Assembly (NCBI GenBank): GCA_036403035.1
Contig: DASWRT010000090.1
Coordinates: forward strand, 1-5,735
Source: DASWRT01 sp036403035
GTDB lineage: Bacteria; Pseudomonadota; Alphaproteobacteria; ATCC43930; CGMCC-115725
Reading direction: 5' to 3'
Length of the DNA stretch: 5,735 bases
Below, piece by piece: positions 1-5,735 of the stretch. The number at the start of each line of letters is the position of its first letter. The stretch's first letter is position 1. The notes beneath the pieces were generated by a model. It did no database searches and was not told where the DNA came from. It saw only the letters and a list, made by a program, of their open reading frames with translations. A program made the translations under genes and the position numbers.

Positions 1-1511
1 GGGTCGAGCGGTTCGGTGGGGCGTATCCGCAGTTCCTGATCCTGGACGCCGACAGCGTCATGCGCGGCGACACCCTCGTGGCGCTGGTGCTGGCGATGCA
101 GGCGCATCCCGATGTCGGGCTGATCCAGACGCTTCCCATTATTACCGGCGGCACCACGCTGTTCGCGCGGATGCAACAATTTGCCGGGCGGGTGTACGGG
201 CCGGTGATCGCGCACGGCATCGCGTGGTGGCATGGCGCCGAAGGCAACTATTGGGGCCACAACGCCATCATCCGCACGCGAGCATTCGCCGAGCAAGCCG
301 GCCTGCCGCACCTGCGCGGGCGAAAGCCCTTCGGCGGCCATATCATGAGCCATGACTTCGTCGAGGCCGCCCTGATCCGGCGCGGCGGCTGGGCCGTGCA
401 CATGGTGCCGGAACTTCCCGGCAGCTACGAGGAAGGACCGCCTTCGCTCTCGGACATCGCGGTTCGCGACCGGCGCTGGTGCCAGGGGAACCTGCAGCAT
501 GCGGCGGTGCTGCCCGCGCGCGGCCTGCACTGGGTCAGCCGGCTGCACCTGCTGACCGGCATCGGCTCGTACATCACGGCGCCGATGTGGCTGCTGTTCC
601 TGATCGCCGGCATCCTGATCTCGTTGCAGGCGCGGTTCGTGCCGCCCGAATATTTCGGCTCCGGGCCGTCGCTGTTCCCGCAATGGCCGGCACAGGACCC
701 CGTGCGGTCGATGTGGGTCTTCGTCGGGACGATGGGGATCCTGTTCGTTCCTAAGCTGCTCGCCGTGCTGGCCGTTATCGTCCGCGGTCCCGAGCGGCGC
801 GGCTGCGGCGGCGCCGTGCGCGCCTTCATGAGCCTCCTCATCGAGACGGTGATCACCGGTCTGATCGCGCCGGTGACGATGCTCGTTCAATCGATGGGCG
901 TCGTCTCGATCCTCCTCGGCCGGGACAGCGGCTGGCACCCGCAGCGGCGCGACGACGGAAGCATCCCGCTGCGCGAGATGGCGCGACGATATCGCGGCCA
1001 CACCGCCTTCGGGGTGGCGCTCGGCATCGCGTCCTACCTCGTCGCGCCATCCCTGCTGCTCTGGATGTCGCCCGTCGTCCTCGGGCTTTCTCTCGCGATC
1101 CCCTTCGCGGCTTTCACCGCGGCGCGAGGGCCGGGACGTGCGCTGCAGCGATGGGGGCTCCTCCGGACGCCGGAGGAAATTCAGCCGCCGGCAGTGCTGG
1201 CCCGGGCGCGCGAACTCTACGGCTCACTTCAGGAGAGCGGCGAAACGGCTAGCCAGGACGACGGCATCCGCCGATTGGCGCGGGATCCGCGGCTGCTGAA
1301 CGCTCACCTGTCCATGCTCCCGCCGCCGCGCCGCCGACGGCAGGATCCCATCGATGCCGCCCTCCTCGTCGGCTTGGTCAAGCTGGACGAAGCCGAAGAC
1401 CTTCGCGAGGCGCTGACCGACTTGACGGCGCGCGAGAAAGCCGCGGTGCTGACCGACCGGCGTGGCGTCGAGCGGCTCATGACCTTGGCCAATCGGGACC
1501 GCAGACAGTAA
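1..1511 (+). CDS. opgH: Glucans biosynthesis glucosyltransferase H, 5'-truncated by window edge
   Basis: Inner-membrane family-2 glycosyltransferase that polymerises glucose from UDP-glucose into the backbone of osmoregulated periplasmic glucans. The gene enters from the left; the first full codon is at 3, and the ATG at 60 is internal because conserved sequence precedes it in frame. About 502 residues are visible. Numbered from codon 3, the GT2 landmarks are LDAD (14-17), QTLP (42-45), YWGHNAIIR (83-91), FGGHIMSHDF with the candidate catalytic Asp at 118, GSYEE (140-144) and RRWCQGN (157-163). Several hydrophobic segments follow (about nt 561-626, 708-780, 820-920 and 1000-1115). A charged cytoplasmic tail then carries a DPRLLNAH motif and a Leu/Glu-rich helical end, as expected for OpgH. 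Full-length homologues are roughly 600-850 residues, so 100-350 are missing. The periplasmic partner opgG often lies beside it and would be outside the window. The family call is firm; the motif-to-function assignment is family knowledge. Confidence 0.95.
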   Translation, partial: VERFGGAYPQFLILDADSVMRGDTLVALVLAMQAHPDVGLIQTLPIITGGTTLFARMQQFAGRVYGPVIAHGIAWWHGAEGNYWGHNAIIRTRAFAEQAGLPHLRGRKPFGGHIMSHDFVEAALIRRGGWAVHMVPELPGSYEEGPPSLSDIAVRDRRWCQGNLQHAAVLPARGLHWVSRLHLLTGIGSYITAPMWLLFLIAGILISLQARFVPPEYFGSGPSLFPQWPAQDPVRSMWVFVGTMGILFVPKLLAVLAVIVRGPERRGCGGAVRAFMSLLIETVITGLIAPVTMLVQSMGVVSILLGRDSGWHPQRRDDGSIPLREMARRYRGHTAFGVALGIASYLVAPSLLLWMSPVVLGLSLAIPFAAFTAARGPGRALQRWGLLRTPEEIQPPAVLARARELYGSLQESGETASQDDGIRRLARDPRLLNAHLSMLPPPRRRRQDPIDAALLVGLVKLDEAEDLREALTDLTAREKAAVLTDRRGVERLMTLANRDRRQ

Positions 1512-1717
1512 GCGCGCTGATACCGCTAAGTTGATGCTCCGCCGTCAGGTGGGATGGAGCCAGATGCCGCGCCGCTCCGGATGTAAAATCCGTACGGGCG
1601 AGACCCGGTGAGCCTGCGGCAACATGCATTTTACGGTCGATAACGACTGAGGCGATTTTGCGGCGTGGCCGGGCAAGGCTTGGCGCGTCGCGTCCCGCAT
1701 GGTTAATCTGCGCACCC
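1512..1717. other. Intergenic region between opgH and the channel gene, possibly a structured leader
   Basis: No convincing gene is present in these 206 bases. A perfect 7-base inverted repeat, GTAAAAT (1583-1589) and ATTTTAC (1628-1634), encloses a smaller hairpin CGGG-CGAGA-CCCG (1595-1607). Next to that hairpin, and overlapping it, is the palindrome CCGTACGG (1590-1597). TAAAAT at 1584-1589 resembles a -10 box but has no matching -35 element at 16-18 bases, so I do not call a promoter. No hairpin followed by a T-run terminates opgH. The stretch is long enough to hold an independent promoter for the downstream gene. Confidence 0.4.
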
Positions 1718-4129
1718 ATGATCCGTACCGTCCTGCCACGCGCGGCGCGCAGCGCCGGCGCCTGCCTGCTTGCCTTCCTTCTCGCCGTCGTCGCCGGACT
1801 GGCGCTCCCGGATGCGGCTGCGCCCGCCTTCGCCGCCGGGTCCGCACCCGCCGCGGCCTCGGCGCCCGCTCCCGCCGCTGCGCCCGGTGCAGCCGCCACC
1901 GCTCCGGCGCCGGTCTCGGCGGCCGAACTGGAGCGGCTGGTCGACACGCTCCAGGACGAGGGGCAGCGCGCCAAGCTGGTGCAGCAACTCCAGGGCCTGA
2001 TCGCCGCCGAGCGCGGCGTCAAGGCGGAAGAGGACAAGATCGACCCGGCCTCGCTGGTCGAAAACCTGTCCGACCGGCTCGACGCGATCGGCGGGGAACT
2101 GCTTGCAGCGGCTGCGGTCGTCGTCGACGCCCCACGGCTTATCGACTGGTTGCAGGATCAGGCGAGCGACCCGACGGCGCGCGAGCGCTGGCTGGAAGTC
2201 TCGCTGAAGCTGTCGATCATCTTCGGGTTCGCGCTCTTCGTCGAATGGGCGGTGCGCACGGCGCTGATCCGCGCCCGCCGTGCGCTCGATGCGCGCGATG
2301 TCCACTCGCTGCCCGCACGACTGCTCATGATCCTGGCGCGCGCCGTCGTCGAGGCGCTGCCGATCGTCGCCTTCGCCCTGATCGCTTACACGATCCTGCC
2401 GCTGACACAGCCGCGGTTCGCGACGGCGAAGGTCGCGGTGACGCTGATCGACGCCAACCTGACGTCGCGCGTCATCCTCGCGGCGGCGCACACCATCCTG
2501 CTGCCGCGCGAGATCCCGCTCTTCCTCGGCATGACGGAGGAGACGCGCAGCTATCTCTTCATCTGGGTCCGCCGCTTCACGCACTGGGCGGTCTACGGCT
2601 ACGGCTTCGCCGAGGGCGCCTGGTGGCTGGGCGTGCCCGGCGGCATCTACGCGATCCTGCTGAAGGGCACGGCGCTGGTCATCGCGATCCTGGCGATCGT
2701 CTTCGTGCTGCAGAACCGCGCCGCGGTCGCGCGCTGGCTGCGCGGCCGGCGACCGGATGCCGCCGCCGTGCCCGGCATGGCGGCGGCGCCGGCGTCCCCG
2801 CAGCGCAACAGCCTGCGGATCGTGCGCAACCGCCTTGCCGACGTATGGCACCTGCTGGCGATCACCTACATCGTCGGGATCTATTGCGTCTACGCGCTGC
2901 GCATCGCCGGCGGATTCACCTTCACGCTGCGCGGCACGCTGCTGACGCTCGCGGTGCTGATCGCCTCCCGCGTCATCGTCGGGTTGGTGCAGCGTGCGAG
3001 CCAGCACGGCTTCGCGGTCGGCCCCGAGATGAAAGCCAAGTTCCCGACGCTGGAACAGCGCGCGAACCGCTACCTGCCGATCCTGCTGTGGGTCGCCTCG
3101 ACCGTCGTCTATGCCTTCGCCGCACTGGCGATCCTCCAGGCCTGGGACATCGAATCGTTCTCCTGGTTCGGCACCAATATCGGCCGGCACCTCACGGGCA
3201 GCCTCCTGACGATCGGCGCGGTGGTGCTGTCGGCGCTGGTCGCGTGGGAGATCTTCAGCTCGGCAATCGAGCGCTATCTCTCGGCGATCGACGAAGACGG
3301 CCGGCCGGTCGCGCGCAGCGCGCGGGCGCGCACGCTGCTGCCGCTGTTCCGCACGGCGATGCTGGTGCTGCTGCTGGTGATGGTGTCGCTGATCGTGCTC
3401 TCGGAGCTGGGCGTCAACATCGCGCCGCTGCTCGCCGGCGCCGGCGTCGTCGGCCTCGCGATCGGCTTCGGCAGCCAAGCGCTGGTCAAGGACATCATCA
3501 CCGGCCTCTTCATCCTGATCGAGGACACGCTGGCGGTCGGCGACGTGGTCGACGTGGGCGGCGGCCATACCGGCGTCGTCGAGGCGATCTCGGTGCGGAC
3601 GATCCGGCTGCGCGACATGACCGGGACGCTGCACACGATCCCGTTCAGCGCGGTGACGACGATCAGGAACATGACGCGCGACTTCGCGTTCTTCGTCGCC
3701 GATGTCGTGCTCTCCTACGCCGAGGACCCGGACAACGCGATCGATGTGCTGAAGTCGGTGGCGGAGGAGCTGACGGGGGATGGCGAGTACCGCCCGCTGA
3801 TCCTCGACCGGCTGGAGGTGATCGGGCTCGACAAATTCGCGGACAACGGCTTCGTCATCAAGGTGAGACTCAAGACGCTGCCGATGCGGCAATGGACGGT
3901 CGGGCGCGAATTCAACCGCCGCATGAAGAAGGCGTTCGACCGCGCCGGCATTGCAATGGCGTCGAACGTCCTGCCGAACTACCTGAACCAGCTCCACCCG
4001 GCGCCGCCTCCGGCGGCAACGCCCGAGACGCCGCCGGCCGGGACCATGGAGGAGCCGAAGGGCGCCGAGCCGGACAGCGTGGAGTCCGCCCCGGTGTCCG
4101 CGGGCAGGCGCCGCGCCAAGACCGGCTGA
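1718..4129 (+). CDS. MscS-superfamily mechanosensitive channel, large multi-TM (YbiO-like) type
   Basis: Predicted inner-membrane mechanosensitive channel that opens under membrane tension and vents ions and small solutes during osmotic downshock. The product is 803 residues. Residues 1-39 look like a signal peptide: a basic start, a Leu/Ala/Val core at 15-30, and an AFA|A cleavage site after 39. An Ala/Pro-rich linker (40-68) and a charged helical periplasmic stretch follow, then about ten hydrophobic segments beginning near residue 164. The signature MscS pore helix is at about 564-600: LGVNIAPLLAGAGVVGLAIG runs into GFGSQALVKD, followed by the beta-domain with ED-T-AVGD-V at 602-612. The C-terminus carries a Pro-rich tail (about 759-803). 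E. coli YbiO is about 740 residues with a similar plan. I chose ATG 1718 because it gives a normal signal peptide; the in-frame TTG at 1658 would add 20 residues in front of it. No strong ribosome-binding site is visible. It lies downstream of opgH on the same strand and converges with the DUF1697 gene. Confidence 0.93.
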   Translation: MIRTVLPRAARSAGACLLAFLLAVVAGLALPDAAAPAFAAGSAPAAASAPAPAAAPGAAATAPAPVSAAELERLVDTLQDEGQRAKLVQQLQGLIAAERGVKAEEDKIDPASLVENLSDRLDAIGGELLAAAAVVVDAPRLIDWLQDQASDPTARERWLEVSLKLSIIFGFALFVEWAVRTALIRARRALDARDVHSLPARLLMILARAVVEALPIVAFALIAYTILPLTQPRFATAKVAVTLIDANLTSRVILAAAHTILLPREIPLFLGMTEETRSYLFIWVRRFTHWAVYGYGFAEGAWWLGVPGGIYAILLKGTALVIAILAIVFVLQNRAAVARWLRGRRPDAAAVPGMAAAPASPQRNSLRIVRNRLADVWHLLAITYIVGIYCVYALRIAGGFTFTLRGTLLTLAVLIASRVIVGLVQRASQHGFAVGPEMKAKFPTLEQRANRYLPILLWVASTVVYAFAALAILQAWDIESFSWFGTNIGRHLTGSLLTIGAVVLSALVAWEIFSSAIERYLSAIDEDGRPVARSARARTLLPLFRTAMLVLLLVMVSLIVLSELGVNIAPLLAGAGVVGLAIGFGSQALVKDIITGLFILIEDTLAVGDVVDVGGGHTGVVEAISVRTIRLRDMTGTLHTIPFSAVTTIRNMTRDFAFFVADVVLSYAEDPDNAIDVLKSVAEELTGDGEYRPLILDRLEVIGLDKFADNGFVIKVRLKTLPMRQWTVGREFNRRMKKAFDRAGIAMASNVLPNYLNQLHPAPPPAATPETPPAGTMEEPKGAEPDSVESAPVSAGRRRAKTG

Positions 4130-4138
4130 CCAGCCGGT
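4121..4138. terminator. Hairpin in the convergent gap, terminator-like without T-run
   Basis: ACCGGCT (4121-4127) pairs perfectly with AGCCGGT (4132-4138) around a GACC loop. The channel stop codon TGA (4127-4129) lies at the stem/loop junction. It sits between two convergent genes, where a shared bidirectional terminator would be expected. Neither strand shows a T-tract after the stem, so intrinsic termination is not assured; it could instead be a 3'-end stabilising structure. Confidence 0.4.
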
Positions 4139-4153
4139 GCGGATTAGGCGCCC

Positions 4154-4666
4154 TTAACGACTGGCCGCCATCTCGGCGAGCGTCGCCACCGTCTTCATGT
4201 TGCGTGCGGTTCCGGCCCTGGCGGCCGGGATCTTCAGCTTGGACGCGGCCATCCCGTCGCCGTAATGGACGTAGATCTCTCGCAGCCCGAGCCGGATTTC
4301 CTCGCCGTTCCGCCCGACGACGCCGTCCAGCGCATCGGCGGGCGGCGATTCATTCAGGAAAATCACGACGGTGCGATCGGGCCGCGACCTTGGAAAAGGG
4401 TTTTCCGCCAGCACGGCGGCCATTTCCGCGGCCGTTCGCACGAGCACCCCGACCGGCTTGCCCGCGTAGGCTTCGAGGCCGGCTTCGAGCGCCGCCTTGA
4501 CCTGAGCCTCCGATCCGTCGCTGCGGAAGACGGCATTGCCGCTGGCGATATAGGTCCGAACTCCCTCGAACCCCGCTTTCTCGCACAGGGTCCTGAGATC
4601 GCTCATCGGCAGCTTTCCGGTGCCTCCGACATTGACGGCGCGCAGAAGAGCGATGAAGGTGGTCAT
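4154..4666 (-). CDS. DUF1697-family protein
   Basis: A soluble, presumably cytoplasmic protein of 170 residues, close to the usual length of about 180 for DUF1697 proteins, whose biochemical role is unknown to me. The family signature is clear at the N-terminus: MTTFIALLRAVNVGGTGKLP, then RTYIASGNAVF near residues 37-47. It ends with the typical ARN-KTV-TL-EMA segment, although the family's common RNW reads RNM here. The ATG at 4666 places the signature at residue 1, as family members do; an in-frame TTG at 4714 would add 16 residues without a visible ribosome-binding site. A GAGG lies only two bases before the ATG (GAGGACATG), closer than usual. The gene converges with the channel gene (24-base gap) and is divergent from the lipoprotein gene. 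No functional link to either neighbour is evident. Confidence 0.9.
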   Translation of the reverse strand: MTTFIALLRAVNVGGTGKLPMSDLRTLCEKAGFEGVRTYIASGNAVFRSDGSEAQVKAALEAGLEAYAGKPVGVLVRTAAEMAAVLAENPFPRSRPDRTVVIFLNESPPADALDGVVGRNGEEIRLGLREIYVHYGDGMAASKLKIPAARAGTARNMKTVATLAEMAASR

Positions 4667-4732
4667 GTCCTCGTTGCCGGGCTGGACGAGAAGGCATCGG
4701 TCGCGCCGCGCCAAAAGCGGGCGGCGGCGAAA

Positions 4733-4760
4733 AATATGCCGGAACGCCGGAAAGAGTCGA
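4733..4760 (-). promoter_or_regulatory. Weak candidate promoter for the DUF1697 gene
   Basis: On the - strand, TCGACT (4760-4755; 4 of 6 matches to TTGACA) and CATATT (4738-4733; 4 of 6 matches to TATAAT) are separated by 16 bases. This would start transcription roughly 60 bases before the ATG at 4666. The -10 falls in the only A/T-rich patch of the gap. Matches of this quality occur by chance, so the call is tentative. Confidence 0.2.
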
Positions 4761-4848
4761 TGGCGCGCGGACGCGTCTGCTTTGCGAGGGATCGGGAAGC
4801 GTGAGCGGTCGTGACGGTGGCATGCCGTCGCAGGAAACGCTAAACACG

Positions 4849-4866
4849 ATCGGCGGACGCGCCGAT
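4849..4866. repeat. Perfect inverted repeat upstream of the lipoprotein gene
   Basis: ATCGGCG (4849-4855) and CGCCGAT (4860-4866) form a perfect 7-bp dyad around GACG, ending 38 bases before the lipoprotein ATG. It could be an operator-like site or an mRNA hairpin in the leader. There is no following T-run, so it is not a standard terminator. Short GC-rich dyads are common in DNA of this composition. Confidence 0.35.
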
Positions 4867-4904
4867 GCGCGCACCGCGATCACTATGGACGGTCGGGTAG
4901 TGGA

Positions 4905-5576
4905 ATGACCCTCTCATCACGGACGCTCGGCATCGCTGCGGCTCTGACGGCCGTCGCCCTCGCCCTGCCGGGCTGCTCGCAAAACCTTGCAGAGTACAAC
5001 CGCGCGCTGCCGGCATCCGCCGCCGCCGACGCCGCGGCCTTCGTCGGCAGCCGGCAACCGGCGGACGCCAGCGAGTTGCCGGACGCCGACGCGGCGGCAG
5101 CGACGGCGGCGGCAGCCGGCGCTACGCAGCCCGCGAACGGCGCAACGCCCGCCGAGGGCGGCGGCGCCGCCGCCGCGCCGTCGCAGGACCCTACCGCCTA
5201 CATCTCCGCGATCGACGGCTTGCCGGTTCCTAACGCCGCCCAGTCGTGGGACGCGCCGCTCGCCGTCAAGCCCGGCCGCCACGACGTTCAGATCACCGTC
5301 CGCCAGGGCGACATCTTCGGGGCGGTGACGCTGCCCCGTTTCACCGTTGAGCGGGGCGGCCGGTACGTCGTCGCCTTCGACAAGGCCGGCAAGGCCACGC
5401 ACTATTGCAAATCGATCGATTGTCTCAAGGCCTCGGTCTGGCTGGAAGACGCCCGAACCAACCAGAAGGCGACCGGCAAGTACGCGCTCAGCACCCTGAT
5501 CCCGCCGATCGCCATCAGCCCCGAGAACGCCGTCAAGTACCACGGGTACGCGAGCGCCGTCGACAGGCCGATGTAG
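4905..5576 (+). CDS. Predicted lipoprotein with Ala/Pro-rich linker, function unknown
   Basis: A 223-residue secreted protein whose first 24 residues form a lipoprotein signal: Arg6, a hydrophobic Ala/Leu core, then LPGC with Cys24 as the predicted lipidated residue. Pro at the -2 position is acceptable but not ideal. Residues +2 and +3 are Ser and Gln, not Asp, which would favour the outer membrane under the E. coli sorting rule. Residues about 34-98 are low-complexity (Ala, Pro, Asp, Gly), a likely flexible tether. From about residue 100 there is a folded-looking domain: VKPGRHDVQITV (121-132), then FTVERGGRYVVAF, reminiscent of beta-rich PEGA/DUF2846-like modules in which a 'pG-h-v' strand is followed by a 'G-rY-v' strand. 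Two cysteines (168 and 173, CKSIDC) may form a disulfide. I do not recognise the specific family. No strong ribosome-binding site is visible before the ATG; TAGTGGA is the nearest purine-rich stretch. Confidence 0.85.
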   Translation: MTLSSRTLGIAAALTAVALALPGCSQNLAEYNRALPASAAADAAAFVGSRQPADASELPDADAAAATAAAAGATQPANGATPAEGGGAAAAPSQDPTAYISAIDGLPVPNAAQSWDAPLAVKPGRHDVQITVRQGDIFGAVTLPRFTVERGGRYVVAFDKAGKATHYCKSIDCLKASVWLEDARTNQKATGKYALSTLIPPIAISPENAVKYHGYASAVDRPM

Positions 5577-5735
5577 CCCGCGGCTGCGGCTGCGGCGACG
5601 GCACGAACCGGATCAGGGGAGCCTCGGCTAAGAGCCTATCCCCGTAGGCCGCCGTGGTCTGCGTTGCGCCGTGACGTCCGGCGGTTAGGCGCGCGGCCGC
5701 AGGCGATGCCGGGACATCGGCAAGGCCGTGCGGCG
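5577..5735. other. Right-hand non-coding flank, no supportable gene
   Basis: No start codon with a lengthy open frame exists on the + strand. On the - strand, one frame entering from the right edge reads 16 codons (ending RHRLRPRA) to a TAA at 5687-5685, and another stays open further toward the lipoprotein gene. Either could be the end of a convergent gene, but nothing identifies one. A small GCCTA-TCCCCG-TAGGC hairpin lies at 5634-5649. Confidence 0.4.

Larger units (their letters stand above)
4667..4904. other. Divergent intergenic region between DUF1697 and lipoprotein genes
   Basis: This 238-base region must hold the start signals of two divergent genes. It contains an A-rich patch (AAAAATATG, about 4730-4738), a CCGG-AACG-CCGG dyad (4739-4750) within a tandem GCCGGAA repeat, a perfect 7-bp dyad at 4849-4866, and a possible 35-codon ORF starting GTG at 4801 and ending TGA at 4906-4908. 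That ORF overlaps the lipoprotein start as ATGA. Its third-position G+C (24 of 35 codons) is no higher than background, so I do not call it a gene. Confidence 0.5.

Noticed and set aside
1536..1578. Alternative pairing of GGAGC (1556-1560) with GCTCC at 1536-1540 or at 1574-1578, suggesting an attenuator
   Set aside because: The stems are only 5 bp with loops of 13-15 bases, there is no T-run and no leader peptide; chance is a sufficient explanation.
1703..3997. 764-codon open frame on the - strand opposite the channel gene
   Set aside because: Its translation is dominated by Arg, Asp, Gln and His with no recognisable domain, as expected from the reverse strand of a high-GC gene. The + strand frame has an unmistakable MscS pore helix.
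1699..4500. 933-codon + strand frame overlapping the channel and DUF1697 genes
   Set aside because: Arg/Ala/Gly-rich low-complexity translation without domains; it runs through two real genes in the wrong frame and is an artefact of GC-rich codon usage.
4265..4804. 179-codon + strand frame opposite the DUF1697 gene
   Set aside because: It is antisense to a clearly conserved family member and shows no recognisable motif of its own.
5015..5190. GCC/GCG-rich stretch in the lipoprotein gene, considered as a nucleotide repeat
   Set aside because: There is no regular repeat unit; it is the result of Ala-rich coding in a high-GC genome and is described as a linker.
4917..5543. 208-codon - strand frame opposite the lipoprotein gene
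   Set aside because: Its Gly/Arg/Val-rich translation is the complement of the Ala-rich lipoprotein coding sequence; it has no domain or start signal.
5628..5649. TAAGAGCCTATCC next to a short hairpin, considered as an insertion-sequence end
   Set aside because: No transposase coding sequence, no second inverted end and no target duplication are visible, and I cannot match the bases to a specific element from memory.
5685..5735. C-terminal tail of a convergent gene entering from the right edge
   Set aside because: Only 16 codons are visible, with no motif, and another - strand frame is also open, so neither can be supported.

Overview
The window is high-GC DNA (about two-thirds G+C by eye) with strong G/C preference at third codon positions. 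The gene families fit a Gram-negative proteobacterium, most likely an alphaproteobacterium. Two features make the Gram-negative envelope clear: a periplasmic-glucan glucosyltransferase (OpgH/MdoH) and a lipoprotein with a signal-peptidase-II site. The taxonomic call below that level is inference from composition and gene style only.

Layout from left to right: (1) the 3' part of opgH (mdoH), + strand, cut by the left edge and ending at 1511; (2) a 206-base non-coding stretch with a modest inverted repeat; (3) a large MscS-superfamily mechanosensitive channel gene of the YbiO/multi-TM type, + strand, 1718-4129; (4) a 24-base convergent gap with a 7-bp hairpin overlapping the channel stop codon; (5) a DUF1697-family gene on the - strand, 4154-4666; (6) a 238-base divergent gap containing a perfect 7-bp dyad and a possible 35-codon leader ORF; (7) a predicted lipoprotein gene, + strand, 4905-5576, with an Ala/Pro-rich linker and an unrecognised C-terminal domain; (8) 159 bases to the right edge with no supportable gene.

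Functionally, the left half reads as an osmotic-adaptation neighbourhood. OpgH makes the beta-glucan backbone of osmoregulated periplasmic glucans, which accumulate at low osmolarity. The MscS-type channel next to it, on the same strand, would release solutes during hypo-osmotic shock. The 206-base gap suggests the channel may have its own promoter, so this is co-localisation rather than a proven operon. The DUF1697 and lipoprotein genes have no evident functional tie to that pair.

I see no RNA gene, CRISPR array, insertion sequence, phage gene or clearly novel multi-gene system here. The least explained items are the lipoprotein, the small ATGA-overlapping ORF before it, and the structured gap before the channel gene.
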